NCBI GenBank assembly: GCA_036013055.1
Contig: DASCQM010000018.1
Location: forward strand, 1-39,700
Source: SHYR01 sp036013055
GTDB lineage: Bacteria > Chloroflexota > Dehalococcoidia > UBA2979
Direction of reading: 5' to 3'
Length of the DNA: 39,700 nt
A program made the position numbers and the translations under genes. The notes beneath the pieces were generated by a model, which saw only the letters and a list, made by a program, of their open reading frames with translations, was not told the DNA's origin and did no database searches. Positions 31,661 through 39,540 of this stretch are shown here, one piece after another (positions within the stretch are counted from its first letter, which is position 1; the number at the start of each line of letters is the position of its first letter).

Positions 31661-32286
31661 TCATTGCCACGGCGGTCACGGTGGCCGTCGGATACCTGCT
31701 TGGTTCGGTCTCGCCCGGGCTGCTGATCGGCCGCCTGCATGGCGTCGACGTGCGCGAGTACGGCTCCGGCAAGACCGGCGTCACGAACGTGTTGCGCTCG
31801 GTCGGGCGGCTTGCTGCCGCCGTCGTCTTCGTCGCCGACATCGGCAAAGGGAGCGTCGCCGTGCTGGTCGGTTCGCAGCTCTTCGACGAGCCGTGGGCCG
31901 CTGCGCTCGGCGGCGTCGCTGTTGTCGCAGGGCATAGCTGGCCCGTCTTCGCTGGCTTCCGGGGCGGGCGCGGCGTCGCGACGGCCTTCGGGGCGTTCCT
32001 GGCGATCGACCCCGTCGCTGCACTGATTGTCCTGGTCGCGGCTGGCGTGACCCTCGCGGCGACCCGCTACATGTCGCTGGTTTCGGTGACCGGCGTGCTG
32101 GCGGGCGCGATCGTGGTCATCGCGCGGGCGAACTCGGATGCGATCGCGGCCGAGTACATCGCGTTCGCGGTTCCCGTCGCGGCGATGATCGAGATCAGCC
32201 ACATCGGCAACATCAAACGGCTGCTCGCGGGAACCGAACCGAAGCTGGGGCAGGGCGGCACGCGACGGGAGCAGCCCGGAACGTGA
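31657..32286 (+). CDS. plsY: Acyl-phosphate glycerol-3-phosphate acyltransferase
   Basis: PlsY moves the acyl group from acyl-phosphate to glycerol-3-phosphate, the first step of phospholipid synthesis. The 209-residue membrane protein keeps the three family motifs: GSVSPGLLIGRLHGVDVREY with GSGKTGVTNVLR, GHSWPVFAGFRGGRGVAT and HIGNIKRLLAGTEPKLG. The first motif is usually GSGNIGATN, and the second usually has KGGKG, so basic residues are swapped Lys to Arg and the Asn-Ile is Lys-Thr. It overlaps der upstream and gpsA downstream, which makes its acceptor substrate. Confidence 0.92.
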   Translation: MIIATAVTVAVGYLLGSVSPGLLIGRLHGVDVREYGSGKTGVTNVLRSVGRLAAAVVFVADIGKGSVAVLVGSQLFDEPWAAALGGVAVVAGHSWPVFAGFRGGRGVATAFGAFLAIDPVAALIVLVAAGVTLAATRYMSLVSVTGVLAGAIVVIARANSDAIAAEYIAFAVPVAAMIEISHIGNIKRLLAGTEPKLGQGGTRREQPGT

Positions 32287-33290
32287 CCTCCTCGACGATC
32301 CGCAGCGCGGCGGTGATCGGCTCCACCGCCTGGGGCACGACGCTCGCCATCGTGCTCGCCCGCAACGACCTGCCGACGACGCTGTTCGTACGCGACGCCG
32401 CTGAGGCCGAGCGGCTGACCAATGACGGGGAGAACGCGCACCGTCTGCCCGGTCGGGCATTCCCGGACGCGCTCTCGGTCAGCGCCGACCCCGCCGTGCT
32501 CGGTGAGAGCGATCTGATCACGATTGCGGTGCCCTCGCGGACGTTCGCCGCCAACCTCGCGGCGACCGCAGCGCACTTCTCCAGCGCCGCGACGCTGCTG
32601 AGCGCGACGAAGGGCATCGAGGTCGCGACGGGCCGGCGCATGTCGGAGCTGCTGACGGAAGCGGCGTCCGGGCAGCCGGTCGCGGTGCTCTCCGGCCCGA
32701 ACCTCTCAACGGAGATAGCGGCCGGGATGCCGGCGAGCACCGTGATCGCATCCGCAGATGCCCCGCTCGACGCTGTGCGGGCCGCCTTCCACTCCTCAAC
32801 GTTCCGTGTCTATACGAGCAGCGATGTCGTCGGCGTCGAGATGGGCGGGGCGCTGAAGAACATCATCGCTATCGCCGGCGGCGCCGTCGGATCGCTCGGC
32901 TATGGGGACAACACACGCGCCGCGATCGTCACGCGCGGCCTCGCCGAGATCACGCGGCTCGGCGAGGCGGCAGGTGCCGACCCGCTGACGTTCCATGGTC
33001 TCGCGGGCATCGGCGACCTCGCCGCCACCGCGTTCAGCCCGCTCTCGCGCAACCATCGACTGGGTGCCCTGACGGCTGGCGGAGCGACGCTGGACGAGGC
33101 GCTGGCGACGCTCGGCGAGACCGCTGAGGGCGCTGACGCGATTCCCGCCGCGCTGGCGCTCGCGAAGCGGCTCGATGTCGAGATGCCCGTTACCGAGGGT
33201 TTGCACAGCATTCTCTTCGGAGGCGTCGACTGGTCCGCCGCGATCGCAACGCTGATGGAGCGCGAGCCGACGTCCGAGTTCGGCAGCTAG
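32283..33290 (+). CDS. gpsA: Glycerol-3-phosphate dehydrogenase [NAD(P)+]
   Basis: GpsA reduces dihydroxyacetone phosphate to glycerol-3-phosphate, the substrate of the preceding plsY product. The 335-residue enzyme shows LLSATKGIE, VLSGPNLSTEIAAG, the catalytic Lys in GGALKNIIAIAGG, and TFHGLAGIGDLAAT. The dinucleotide loop is GSTAWG where most homologues have GAGSWG, so one loop glycine is Thr; I believe similar loops occur in Chloroflexota sequences. The GTG start overlaps the plsY stop (GTGA). It ends the operon; a separate promoter-like TACACT precedes the next gene. Confidence 0.94.
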   Translation: MTSSTIRSAAVIGSTAWGTTLAIVLARNDLPTTLFVRDAAEAERLTNDGENAHRLPGRAFPDALSVSADPAVLGESDLITIAVPSRTFAANLAATAAHFSSAATLLSATKGIEVATGRRMSELLTEAASGQPVAVLSGPNLSTEIAAGMPASTVIASADAPLDAVRAAFHSSTFRVYTSSDVVGVEMGGALKNIIAIAGGAVGSLGYGDNTRAAIVTRGLAEITRLGEAAGADPLTFHGLAGIGDLAATAFSPLSRNHRLGALTAGGATLDEALATLGETAEGADAIPAALALAKRLDVEMPVTEGLHSILFGGVDWSAAIATLMEREPTSEFGS

Positions 33291-33338
33291 GCCGCGCACA
33301 AGCGAGACTGCCTCGGCGGACTGCACGCGCACGATTGC

Positions 33339-33344
33339 TACACT
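33339..33344 (+). promoter_or_regulatory. Candidate -10 box for the HEAT-repeat gene
   Basis: TACACT would start transcription near 33351, leaving a very short leader that begins with the GGAGG ribosome site (33351-33355) before ATG 33364. Confidence 0.35.
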
Positions 33345-33363
33345 TACCCCGGAGGCTCCGCCG

Positions 33364-34365
33364 ATGACCAGTGACCAGTCCGCGCTCGAAGGCTTCGAAG
33401 ACGACCCCGATGCAGGGCCGCCGCTGCCCGCGCCGAGCGAGGTGATCGAGGAGATCGCGACCTCGTCGGGTGCCGTGGCGTCCGACCGCCTGCGTGCGCT
33501 CTCGGAGGCCAAGGACGAGACGCTCGGTCAATTTGTCGCGCTCTGGCCGCGGCTCGAGGCCGAGCGACGCCGCGAGGTGCTGGTGTGGCTTGAGCGTCTT
33601 TCCGATGAAGATCCGACGCTCGACTTCCACCGCATCCACCTCTCCGCGCTCCGCGATCAGGACGCTGCTACGCGCATCCTCGCGGTCAAGGGGCTGTGGG
33701 AAGAAGAGCGCCTAGAGTACATGTTCCTGCTGATCGATCAGGTCCGGGATGACCCGGAGCCGACCGTGCGCGCCGCCGTCGCCGACCTGCTCGGGCAGTG
33801 GGTGGTCAGCGGCGAGTTCGGCATGCTCTCCGACGACGACATCGACACGCTCACTTCGGCGCTGCGCGAGGCGATCGACGACATCGACGAGGAAGAAGAG
33901 GTTCGCGCGCGCGCGCTCGAAGCGCTTGGGGCGTACTCGCACGAGTCGATCGCCGAGTTGATCGGCGAGGCCTACGAGGCGGGTTCGGCGCGGATGCGCC
34001 TCGCGTCGCTGCGAGCGATGGGGCGCAACGCCGCCGACGAGTGGATGCCGGTGCTGCTCTACAACTTCGATGACGACGATCTCGAGATCCGGGTCGCTGC
34101 GGCGACGGCGGCTGGCGAGTTGCTGCTCGAGGTCGCGATCGATCCGCTCACGGAACTGCTCGAAGACGACGAAGAGGACGTCCAGCTCGCCGCCATCTTG
34201 GCGCTCGGAGAGATTGCTGGCGACGATGTAGAGCGCGTACTGACCGCCATCCTCGGTCGCCCCGAGGAACACCTCGTAGCGGCCGCACAGGAGGCGCTGA
34301 ACGGCGTGCGCATGCTCTCGCTCGACTTCGACGACCCGGGCGATGATGGCGACGATGACGAATGA
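33364..34365 (+). CDS. HEAT-repeat protein, acidic
   Basis: The 333-residue protein is built of helical HEAT-like repeats of about 30-35 residues from about residue 85 to 315. Recognisable units include DPEPTVRAAVADLLGQW, EVRARALEALGAYS, ARMRLASLRAMGRNA, DLEIRVAAATAAGELL and DVQLAAILALGEIA. Both ends are strongly acidic (EGFEDDPDAG and the final DDPGDDGDDDE), and there is no signal peptide or catalytic motif. Such proteins are usually protein-binding scaffolds, and its target is unknown. ATG 33364 has GGAGG eight bases upstream. A Nudix and a GNAT gene follow in the same direction. Confidence 0.85.
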   Translation: MTSDQSALEGFEDDPDAGPPLPAPSEVIEEIATSSGAVASDRLRALSEAKDETLGQFVALWPRLEAERRREVLVWLERLSDEDPTLDFHRIHLSALRDQDAATRILAVKGLWEEERLEYMFLLIDQVRDDPEPTVRAAVADLLGQWVVSGEFGMLSDDDIDTLTSALREAIDDIDEEEEVRARALEALGAYSHESIAELIGEAYEAGSARMRLASLRAMGRNAADEWMPVLLYNFDDDDLEIRVAAATAAGELLLEVAIDPLTELLEDDEEDVQLAAILALGEIAGDDVERVLTAILGRPEEHLVAAAQEALNGVRMLSLDFDDPGDDGDDDE

Positions 34366-34411
34366 CGCGAACCGGCGGGTCGGGCGGGACCGGTAGGGCG
34401 GGTGTGACGCG

Positions 34412-34879
34412 ATGAGTTCAGACGGGACGCGGCTCTCGGAGCGCAGCGCGATCTCCTGCGGGGGCGTCGTCTACCGTCTTGCTGGCGAGAGCGTCGAGGT
34501 CGTCCTCGTGCAGTTGCGACGGCGCAGAGGCTGGGCGCTTCCGAAGGGCACCGTGGAAGCCGGTGAGACGCTGGAGCAGACCGCGCTGCGTGAAGTGCAG
34601 GAAGAGACCGGCCTGCAGGTCGCGATCGTTGACTCGGTCGGCGAAGACCACTACACCTTCACCGTTGGTGGAGGACAGGGCCGCGTGGACAAGACCGTGC
34701 ATCACTACCTGCTGGAGCCCCGTGGTGGCGACCTCAGCCTCCACGATGACGAGCACGCCGCCGCCGAGTGGTTCGATATCAACCAGGCGTCCCGACATCT
34801 CGCGCATGATTCGCAGCGGGCGATCCTCGAGCAGGCGTCTCAACTGATCACGGAACGCACGAACCGGGCGACACCATGA
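34412..34879 (+). CDS. Nudix hydrolase
   Basis: The 155-residue product has a complete Nudix box: GTVEAGETLEQTALREV continuing to QEETGL (GX5EX7REVXEETGL), preceded by GWALPKG. An N-terminal SCGGVVYRL strand and the LPKG motif resemble the Ap4A/diphosphoinositol-type or NTP pyrophosphohydrolases. The substrate is not predictable. Its stop overlaps the start of the GNAT gene (ATGA), so they are co-translated. Confidence 0.9.
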   Translation: MSSDGTRLSERSAISCGGVVYRLAGESVEVVLVQLRRRRGWALPKGTVEAGETLEQTALREVQEETGLQVAIVDSVGEDHYTFTVGGGQGRVDKTVHHYLLEPRGGDLSLHDDEHAAAEWFDINQASRHLAHDSQRAILEQASQLITERTNRATP

Positions 34880-35433
34880 CCGCCACCGCGCCACAGGTGA
34901 TCACGACCGGCCTACTCGTGCTGCTGCGCGAGAAGCAGCTCGAAGACACGGCGCTCGATTACGAGTGGCGCAAGGATCCGGAACTCGCCGCTTACGACGC
35001 GGCGCAGCCGCTGACGATGACGCTACGCTCGTACGTCGCGACGGTCGCCGACGAGCTCGCCTCGCCGAGCGTGCACCGGCACTCGTACTCGATCGACACC
35101 GTCGAGGATGCTCGTCACATCGGCAATCTCATGTACTACGCCTATGACGCCAACCTGCGCGAGGCAGAGGTGGGTGTCACGATCGGTGACCGCGACTACT
35201 GGTCGCGTGGATACGGCACGGAAGCCGTCCGCCTGATGTTGGACTTCCTCTTTGGTGAGATGAATCTGCGACGCGTCTATCTGCACACGCTGACGTGGAA
35301 CGACCGCGCGCAGCAGGCCTTCACGCGCGCGGGCTTCGAGCGCATTCGCGAGGTGCATCGTGGCGGCTACGACTTCGTGCGGATGGAGATCACGCGCGAT
35401 CAGTACACCGAGCAGGAGCGCGACAGGGACTGA
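34876..35433 (+). CDS. GNAT acetyltransferase, RimJ/RimL type
   Basis: The 185-residue protein follows the Acetyltransf_3 layout: an N-terminal LLVLLREKQLEDT strand-helix, WRKDPELAAYD, the central AEVGVTIGDRDYWSRGYGTEAV with the RGYGT acetyl-CoA loop, then LRRVYLHTLTWNDRAQQAFTRAGF. Members acetylate protein N-termini or small molecules. It is the last gene before the bidirectional terminator at 35469-35498 and is coupled to the Nudix gene. Confidence 0.9.
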   Translation: MTATAPQVITTGLLVLLREKQLEDTALDYEWRKDPELAAYDAAQPLTMTLRSYVATVADELASPSVHRHSYSIDTVEDARHIGNLMYYAYDANLREAEVGVTIGDRDYWSRGYGTEAVRLMLDFLFGEMNLRRVYLHTLTWNDRAQQAFTRAGFERIREVHRGGYDFVRMEITRDQYTEQERDRD

Positions 35434-35468
35434 TTGGCGCCGTCGGACGCCTCGACTGAATAGAAAGA

Positions 35469-35498
35469 GAACGGGCCGCCCACAAGGGCGGCCCGTTC
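35469..35498. terminator. Strong bidirectional hairpin terminator
   Basis: GAACGGGCCGCCC-ACAA-GGGCGGCCCGTTC is a perfect 13-bp stem with a four-base loop between convergent genes. On the plus strand it is followed by GTTGTG; on the minus strand by TCTCTTTCTATT, which is more T-rich. It should end both the HEAT-Nudix-GNAT transcript and the hydratase-SDR operon. Confidence 0.88.
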
Positions 35499-35558
35499 GT
35501 TGTGCCTCCGAAGCATCGTGCTCTAGAAAGCCGATGCTCTCATGAGCGTCGAAGGCTG

Positions 35559-36515
35559 CTAGTCCTCCGATGCCACCGGGCGGCCTGGCAGGTCCAGGTC
35601 CGCAGGCGGCGGTGCCGGGTTCGGCGTGCCATCGAGCAGACCGGGGATACGCTGCGCGAGCGCATCGACGGTCCACTGGCCAGCCGTCTCAATCGACTTG
35701 ATCGGTGCCTCTTCGTGGCCGATGCCGACGGTGCCGCCGGAAACGTGGAAGACCTTGCCGTTGATGTTCCAGGCCTGGTCCGTGAGCAGGTACGCGATCA
35801 TCGGTGCCACGTATTCCGCACCACGGAGCACGGGACCCGCGGAGGCTGCGGGGGCAGCCTGCGTGATGCCCGAGCTGGCTCGCATCTGGCGTGCCGAGTC
35901 CGGGATCGTGCCCGACATGCGCGTGTTCGCGCCGGGGGCGATCGAGTTCGCCGTCACGCCGTAACGACCGAGGTCGCGGGCGAGGCACTTCGCCATGCCC
36001 GCGATTGCGGCCTTGGCTGCGCCGTAGTTGGCCTGCCCCGAGTTCCCGCGCAGGCCGGAGCCCGACGAGAAGCCGATGATGCGACCGTATCGCTGCTGAC
36101 GCATCAGGATCGATGCGGGCTTGGACACGTTGTAGAAGCCATCGAGGTGAACCGCGATCACCGCGTCCCACTCGTCCTTCGTCATGTTGAAGACCATGCG
36201 GTCGCGGAGGATACCCGCGACGTGCACGACCGAGTCGACGCGGCCGTACTCGTCCACCGCCTGCTTGATCATGCTCTCGCCACCGTCAACGGTGGCGACG
36301 GTGTCGAAGTTCGCGATCGCGACGCCACCGGCGGCTACGATCTCTTTTGCTACCTCATCGGCTGGACCCTTGTCCTCGCCGGTGCCGTCCACGTTCACGC
36401 CCGGGTCATTGACGACCACGTTCGCGCCGGAGCGGCCGAGCAGCAGGGCGATCTCACGCCCGATGCCGCGGCCAGAGCCGGTGACGACGGCTGTTCGTCC
36501 GTCTAGTGCTCCCAT
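35559..36515 (-). CDS. Long SDR dehydrogenase (3-hydroxyacyl-CoA dehydrogenase-like), copy 2
   Basis: The 318-residue protein is a short-chain dehydrogenase: NAD loop TGSGRGIG near residue 13, VVVNDPGVNVDG, VHVAGILRDRMVFNMT, the catalytic Ser in GFSSGSG and YGAAK with catalytic Tyr and Lys. The VVVND and AGILRD motifs and the long C-terminus (about 60 residues beyond the classical 250) match the dehydrogenase part of peroxisomal multifunctional enzyme 2 (HSD17B4), which oxidises (3R)-hydroxyacyl-CoA. It is clearly paralogous to the upstream SDR. ATG 36515 has AAGGAAG six bases upstream. It ends the operon before the terminator. Confidence 0.9.
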   Translation of the reverse strand: MGALDGRTAVVTGSGRGIGREIALLLGRSGANVVVNDPGVNVDGTGEDKGPADEVAKEIVAAGGVAIANFDTVATVDGGESMIKQAVDEYGRVDSVVHVAGILRDRMVFNMTKDEWDAVIAVHLDGFYNVSKPASILMRQQRYGRIIGFSSGSGLRGNSGQANYGAAKAAIAGMAKCLARDLGRYGVTANSIAPGANTRMSGTIPDSARQMRASSGITQAAPAASAGPVLRGAEYVAPMIAYLLTDQAWNINGKVFHVSGGTVGIGHEEAPIKSIETAGQWTVDALAQRIPGLLDGTPNPAPPPADLDLPGRPVASED

Positions 36516-36546
36516 TTCGCTTCCTTATCTCTCTACGCCGAAGCGG

Positions 36547-37527
36547 TTACGACAGTGGCTGGGCGGGGGTGTCCCGACCAGGGATCTCTGCGTCCTCACG
36601 CGGCGGCGCGGGGTTGTCGATGCCGCGCATCAGTACGTTCTGTACCGCGTCATCAAGCTCTTCCAGCGTCCAGACGGTCTCCGATGCGATCGTGCGCATC
36701 GCGGTCGGGTGGATACCAAGTCCAACGCGACCACCGGAGACGTGGAAGACCTGACCGTTGATGTTCCAGGCGGCGTCAGACGCGAGGAACGCGGTCATCG
36801 GTGCCACGAAGTCAGCACCGCGTAGCCCGGCCCACGCGCTCTCTGCAACAGGCTGAGCCTGCCCGGCGCCACTGGCGATACCAGCATCAGAACGCATCTG
36901 GCGAGCCGCATCCGGCACGCTCTGCGTCATGCGCGTTGCCGCACCCGGCGCGATCGCGTTCGCCGTGATGCCGTAGCGACCGAGGTCGCGAGCGAGCACA
37001 CGGGTGAGGCCGGCAACACCGGCCTTCGCCGCACCGTAGTTCGCCTGGCCGGTGTTCCCGGTGAGGCCCGAACTGGAGGAGAAGCCGATGATTCGGCCGT
37101 ACCGCTGCTGCCGCATCAGCACGGATGCTGGCTTCACGGTGTGGTACTGGCCGGTGAGGTGGACGTCGATCACGTCGCGCCACTCATCGGCGGTCATGTT
37201 GAAGATCATGCGGTCGCGCAGAATGCCGGCCACGTTGCAGAGGATGTCGATCCGCCCCCACGTGTCCACGGCCTGCTTGACCATGTTCTCACCACCGGCC
37301 TCGGTCGCGACCGAGTCGTGGTTGGCGACGGCGATGCCACCCGCTGCTTCAATCTCTGTCACCGTCTCGTCGGCGGGACCCTTGTCCTCGCCACTTCCGT
37401 CCACGTTGACGCCAGGGTCGTTGACTACGACCTTCGCGCCTTCCGCGGCGAAGAGCTTCGCCATGCCCTGGCCGATTCCACGACCGGAGCCGGTGATGAC
37501 GGCGACTTTGCCGTCCAACGCACCCAT
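36547..37527 (-). CDS. Long SDR dehydrogenase (3-hydroxyacyl-CoA dehydrogenase-like), copy 1
   Basis: This 326-residue paralogue shares long identical runs with the next gene (for example VNVDGSGEDKGPADE against VNVDGTGEDKGPADE, and PASVLMRQQRYGRIIGFSS). It keeps TGSGRGIG, AGILRDRMIFNMT, and the Ser-Tyr-Lys triad (FSSSSG, YGAAK). A short Gly/Ala/Gln-rich insertion near residue 215 and a divergent C-terminal helix distinguish it. The two copies may serve different chain lengths or form a hetero-oligomer. ATG 37527 has AGGAAGGA upstream. The MaoC gene lies 57 bases upstream, the other SDR 31 bases downstream. Confidence 0.9.
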   Translation of the reverse strand: MGALDGKVAVITGSGRGIGQGMAKLFAAEGAKVVVNDPGVNVDGSGEDKGPADETVTEIEAAGGIAVANHDSVATEAGGENMVKQAVDTWGRIDILCNVAGILRDRMIFNMTADEWRDVIDVHLTGQYHTVKPASVLMRQQRYGRIIGFSSSSGLTGNTGQANYGAAKAGVAGLTRVLARDLGRYGITANAIAPGAATRMTQSVPDAARQMRSDAGIASGAGQAQPVAESAWAGLRGADFVAPMTAFLASDAAWNINGQVFHVSGGRVGLGIHPTAMRTIASETVWTLEELDDAVQNVLMRGIDNPAPPREDAEIPGRDTPAQPLS

Positions 37528-37584
37528 GCTGTTGTCCTTCCTGGTCCCCGCCGCAAGCGGAGACGCTACCTGTTTCGCCGCCGG

Positions 37585-38013
37585 TTATCGTGCCGGCAGA
37601 ATCACTATAGCTATACCCGGGGTGGTCTTCTGCCCCTCCGGGTTCTCGGTCCAAATGTCGAGCTCGACGATGTGGTCGTCTCCCTCGACAGACTTCGCAG
37701 TTACGATGCCGCGGCAGGTGATGTCCTGGTTGGGATAGTCCATCCCCCGGTACTCACACCCGAACTCGCGGACGGTGCCTTCGGGCGCTGCCCAGTCGTG
37801 GAGCAGTTGGCCCAGGAAGGCGTTCTTGAGAGCGCCATGCACGATGATGTTGTCTAGCCCCGTGCTGGCGGCAAAATCGCTGTCGTAGTGTATCTGGTAG
37901 AAGTCGCCGGACGCCGCCGCCCACTGCACGAGTTGCTGCGTCGAGCAGTTCTTCTTGATCGGCGCAATCTCGTCGCCCTCGTTCACATCGTCCCAGTAGA
38001 CTTGCTCAGCCAC
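37585..38013 (-). CDS. MaoC-type hot-dog hydratase, catalytic subunit
   Basis: The 142-residue product is a single hot-dog domain with the hydratase-2 motif: AASGDFYQIHYDSDFA, in which the Asp and the His four residues further are the catalytic pair, followed by GLDNIIVHGAL. Family members hydrate trans-2-enoyl-CoA to (3R)-hydroxyacyl-CoA, the substrate expected for the downstream SDRs. The start is GTG 38013 with GAGAGGG upstream, nine bases after the stop of the other hot-dog gene. It probably pairs with that protein, as HadB does with HadA. Confidence 0.88.
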   Translation of the reverse strand: MAEQVYWDDVNEGDEIAPIKKNCSTQQLVQWAAASGDFYQIHYDSDFAASTGLDNIIVHGALKNAFLGQLLHDWAAPEGTVREFGCEYRGMDYPNQDITCRGIVTAKSVEGDDHIVELDIWTENPEGQKTTPGIAIVILPAR

Positions 38014-38022
38014 GCGGCCCTC

Positions 38023-38496
38023 TCAGTACTGAATGCCGTTGCCGCGCATCCTTGCGACGACAACGTTGTCCTGGTTCGTGAACGTGGTCTCACGGTACGT
38101 GATCAGCATCCGCCCCCGAGATCCCTCGCGCTCACGAAACTCTGTGATTTTCGACGCCGACGTGATCACGTCACCGGCGATCACCGGTGCCACGTACTCG
38201 TAGCTGGTTCCACCGTTCAGGACGCGCTTGTACGGCGTCTTGAACTGCACGCGGGCTGGACTGCTTGGCCCGGCGGAAGCGGGGCGATAGATCGGAGTGC
38301 CGAGGTATCCCGGTGGGGCGACGAGGCCACGATGGCCCTGCGCTTTCGCCGCGTCCTCGTCGTAGAAGATCAGGTCCGTGTACCCGACCGCGCGGGCAAA
38401 CATACGGATGCCCGAGGTCGTGACTTCTGACACCGCACCCGGTGTCTCAACGCCTACTGCCGCACGCATCTCGTCGCTCACGACGGACTCGGCCAT
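38023..38496 (-). CDS. Hot-dog dehydratase partner subunit (FAS1-like/HadA-like)
   Basis: The 157-residue protein resembles the FAS1-like dehydratase domain that pairs with MaoC subunits: VSEVTTSGIRMFARAVG, DEDAAKAQGHRGLVAPPGYLG and YEYVAPVIAGDVITSASKI. It lacks the Asp-x4-His catalytic motif, as expected of the substrate-binding half of such heterodimers (HadA or ChsH-type complexes). ATG 38496 has a very strong GGAGGAGG ribosome site. It is the first gene after the TTGACA promoter at 38619-38624. Confidence 0.82.
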   Translation of the reverse strand: MAESVVSDEMRAAVGVETPGAVSEVTTSGIRMFARAVGYTDLIFYDEDAAKAQGHRGLVAPPGYLGTPIYRPASAGPSSPARVQFKTPYKRVLNGGTSYEYVAPVIAGDVITSASKITEFREREGSRGRMLITYRETTFTNQDNVVVARMRGNGIQY

Positions 38497-38577
38497 GCGA
38501 CTACCTCCTCCAAACGAGTGAACTGTCGAGGGGCCGGAACACTGCTGGAAGTCGTTGGGGCGAACTCGCCGCTCAGT

Positions 38578-38624
38578 TTCCGCCAGCGGGCGGAACGATA
38601 ATCTCGCTCCGCTTCCACTGTCAA
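38578..38624 (-). promoter_or_regulatory. Promoter with operator-like inverted repeat for the hydratase-SDR operon
   Basis: On the minus strand a perfect TTGACA (38624-38619) is followed after 18 bases by TATCGT (38600-38595). The sequence just after it, TTCCGCC-CGCT-GGCGGAA (38595-38578), is a 7-bp inverted repeat covering the predicted start site. A repressor bound here would block transcription, as TetR-type FadR regulators do in fatty-acid operons. No regulator gene is adjacent. Confidence 0.62.
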
Positions 38625-38631
38625 CGCAGGG

Positions 38632-39444
38632 TCAGGCCGTCGGTTGTGTTGCTCCGCTGCTGTGAACGTGAGGGTGGTCGTGCGGACGGTCGCGGAATTC
38701 CGGCGCGCCGGCCGCTTCTCGCTCGCGACGTAATTCTGCTTCGGCGGCCCAGCGCTCGTTGATGTTGGCGGGTACATCGAAGCGCGCGGTGTCCTCGGTC
38801 AGGCCGCCCTTCGTCAGGTCGACCGCCCAGAATTGCCCGGCGCGAATCGCCTCGATCAGATCCTCGTCGCTCTTGATGTCGCGGTCGAAGTAGGTTGCGG
38901 TCTTGCCGATGTCGGTGCGCTGGTGGGAGTCGGTACCGCCGCTGCCGGGCATCCCCATCGTCAGGGCGAGACGATCGGCGAAGGCATTTTCCTTCAGAGT
39001 GCCGCGGCCGTTCACGACCTCAAGCCCGGCTGCGTACTGGTACGCACCGTTGCTCTCAGCGCGTGCCAGCGCGTCGAGGTACTCCTGTTCGTCGTCCCAG
39101 CGCCACGGCATCTGACGTCGGTAGGGGTGGGCGGCGATCATCACGCCATCGATGTTGGCGACGTGGCCGGCGAGTTCATGCGCGCGATGCATGCCGTAGA
39201 TGTACTCGTAGAGCCCGTAGCAGAGCATGTGCCCGTCTTCGGTGTTGATTTCGATCGCACCGAACACCGGGAAGTTGTGGCGCTTGGAGAGTGCACGCAC
39301 CGCTTCCGGTTCCCACGCCCAGTCGTGCTCCGAGACCACGACGGCGTCCAGCCCTGCCGCCCGCGACCGCTCAACGAGGTCATCGGGGTGCAAATAGGAG
39401 TCGTATGAGAGTGGCTGCGTGTGGGAGTGAAGGTCGATCAGCAT
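38632..39444 (-). CDS. PHP-domain phosphoesterase-like protein
   Basis: The 270-residue protein has the metal-binding motifs of a PHP domain: LIDLHSHTQ at the N-terminus, VVSEHDWAW, FGAIEINTED, MIAAHPYRR and GSGGTDSHQ. These typically bind two or three metal ions and hydrolyse phosphoesters. No polymerase or helix-hairpin-helix part is attached, so it is a stand-alone enzyme. The C-terminal 15 residues are His-rich (RPHDHPHVHSSG), perhaps a metal store. It lies between the thiolase-like fragment and the hydratases on the same strand, but a hairpin upstream and the promoter downstream suggest separate transcription. The inverted CACC/GGTG repeat at 39459-39477 upstream may be regulatory. Confidence 0.87.
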   Translation of the reverse strand: MLIDLHSHTQPLSYDSYLHPDDLVERSRAAGLDAVVVSEHDWAWEPEAVRALSKRHNFPVFGAIEINTEDGHMLCYGLYEYIYGMHRAHELAGHVANIDGVMIAAHPYRRQMPWRWDDEQEYLDALARAESNGAYQYAAGLEVVNGRGTLKENAFADRLALTMGMPGSGGTDSHQRTDIGKTATYFDRDIKSDEDLIEAIRAGQFWAVDLTKGGLTEDTARFDVPANINERWAAEAELRREREAAGAPEFRDRPHDHPHVHSSGATQPTA

Positions 39445-39480
39445 GCTGAGTCAGGGTCACCATCTAGTGATTGGTGCCAA

Positions 39481-39508
39481 GCGGGGGCGGCTGTGAAGCC
39501 GCCCCCGC
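39481..39508. terminator. Perfect 12-bp hairpin with GTGA loop
   Basis: GCGGGGGCGGCT-GTGA-AGCCGCCCCCGC is a perfect stem with a GNRA tetraloop in the gap between the thiolase-like stop and the PHP start. It lies 33-60 bases past the minus-strand stop, a usual place for a terminator, but no U-tract follows on that strand. It may be a Rho-assisted terminator or an RNA stability element. Confidence 0.6.
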
Positions 39509-39540
39509 CGGTGCGTTCGCTTATAGCTGGAACGATAACG

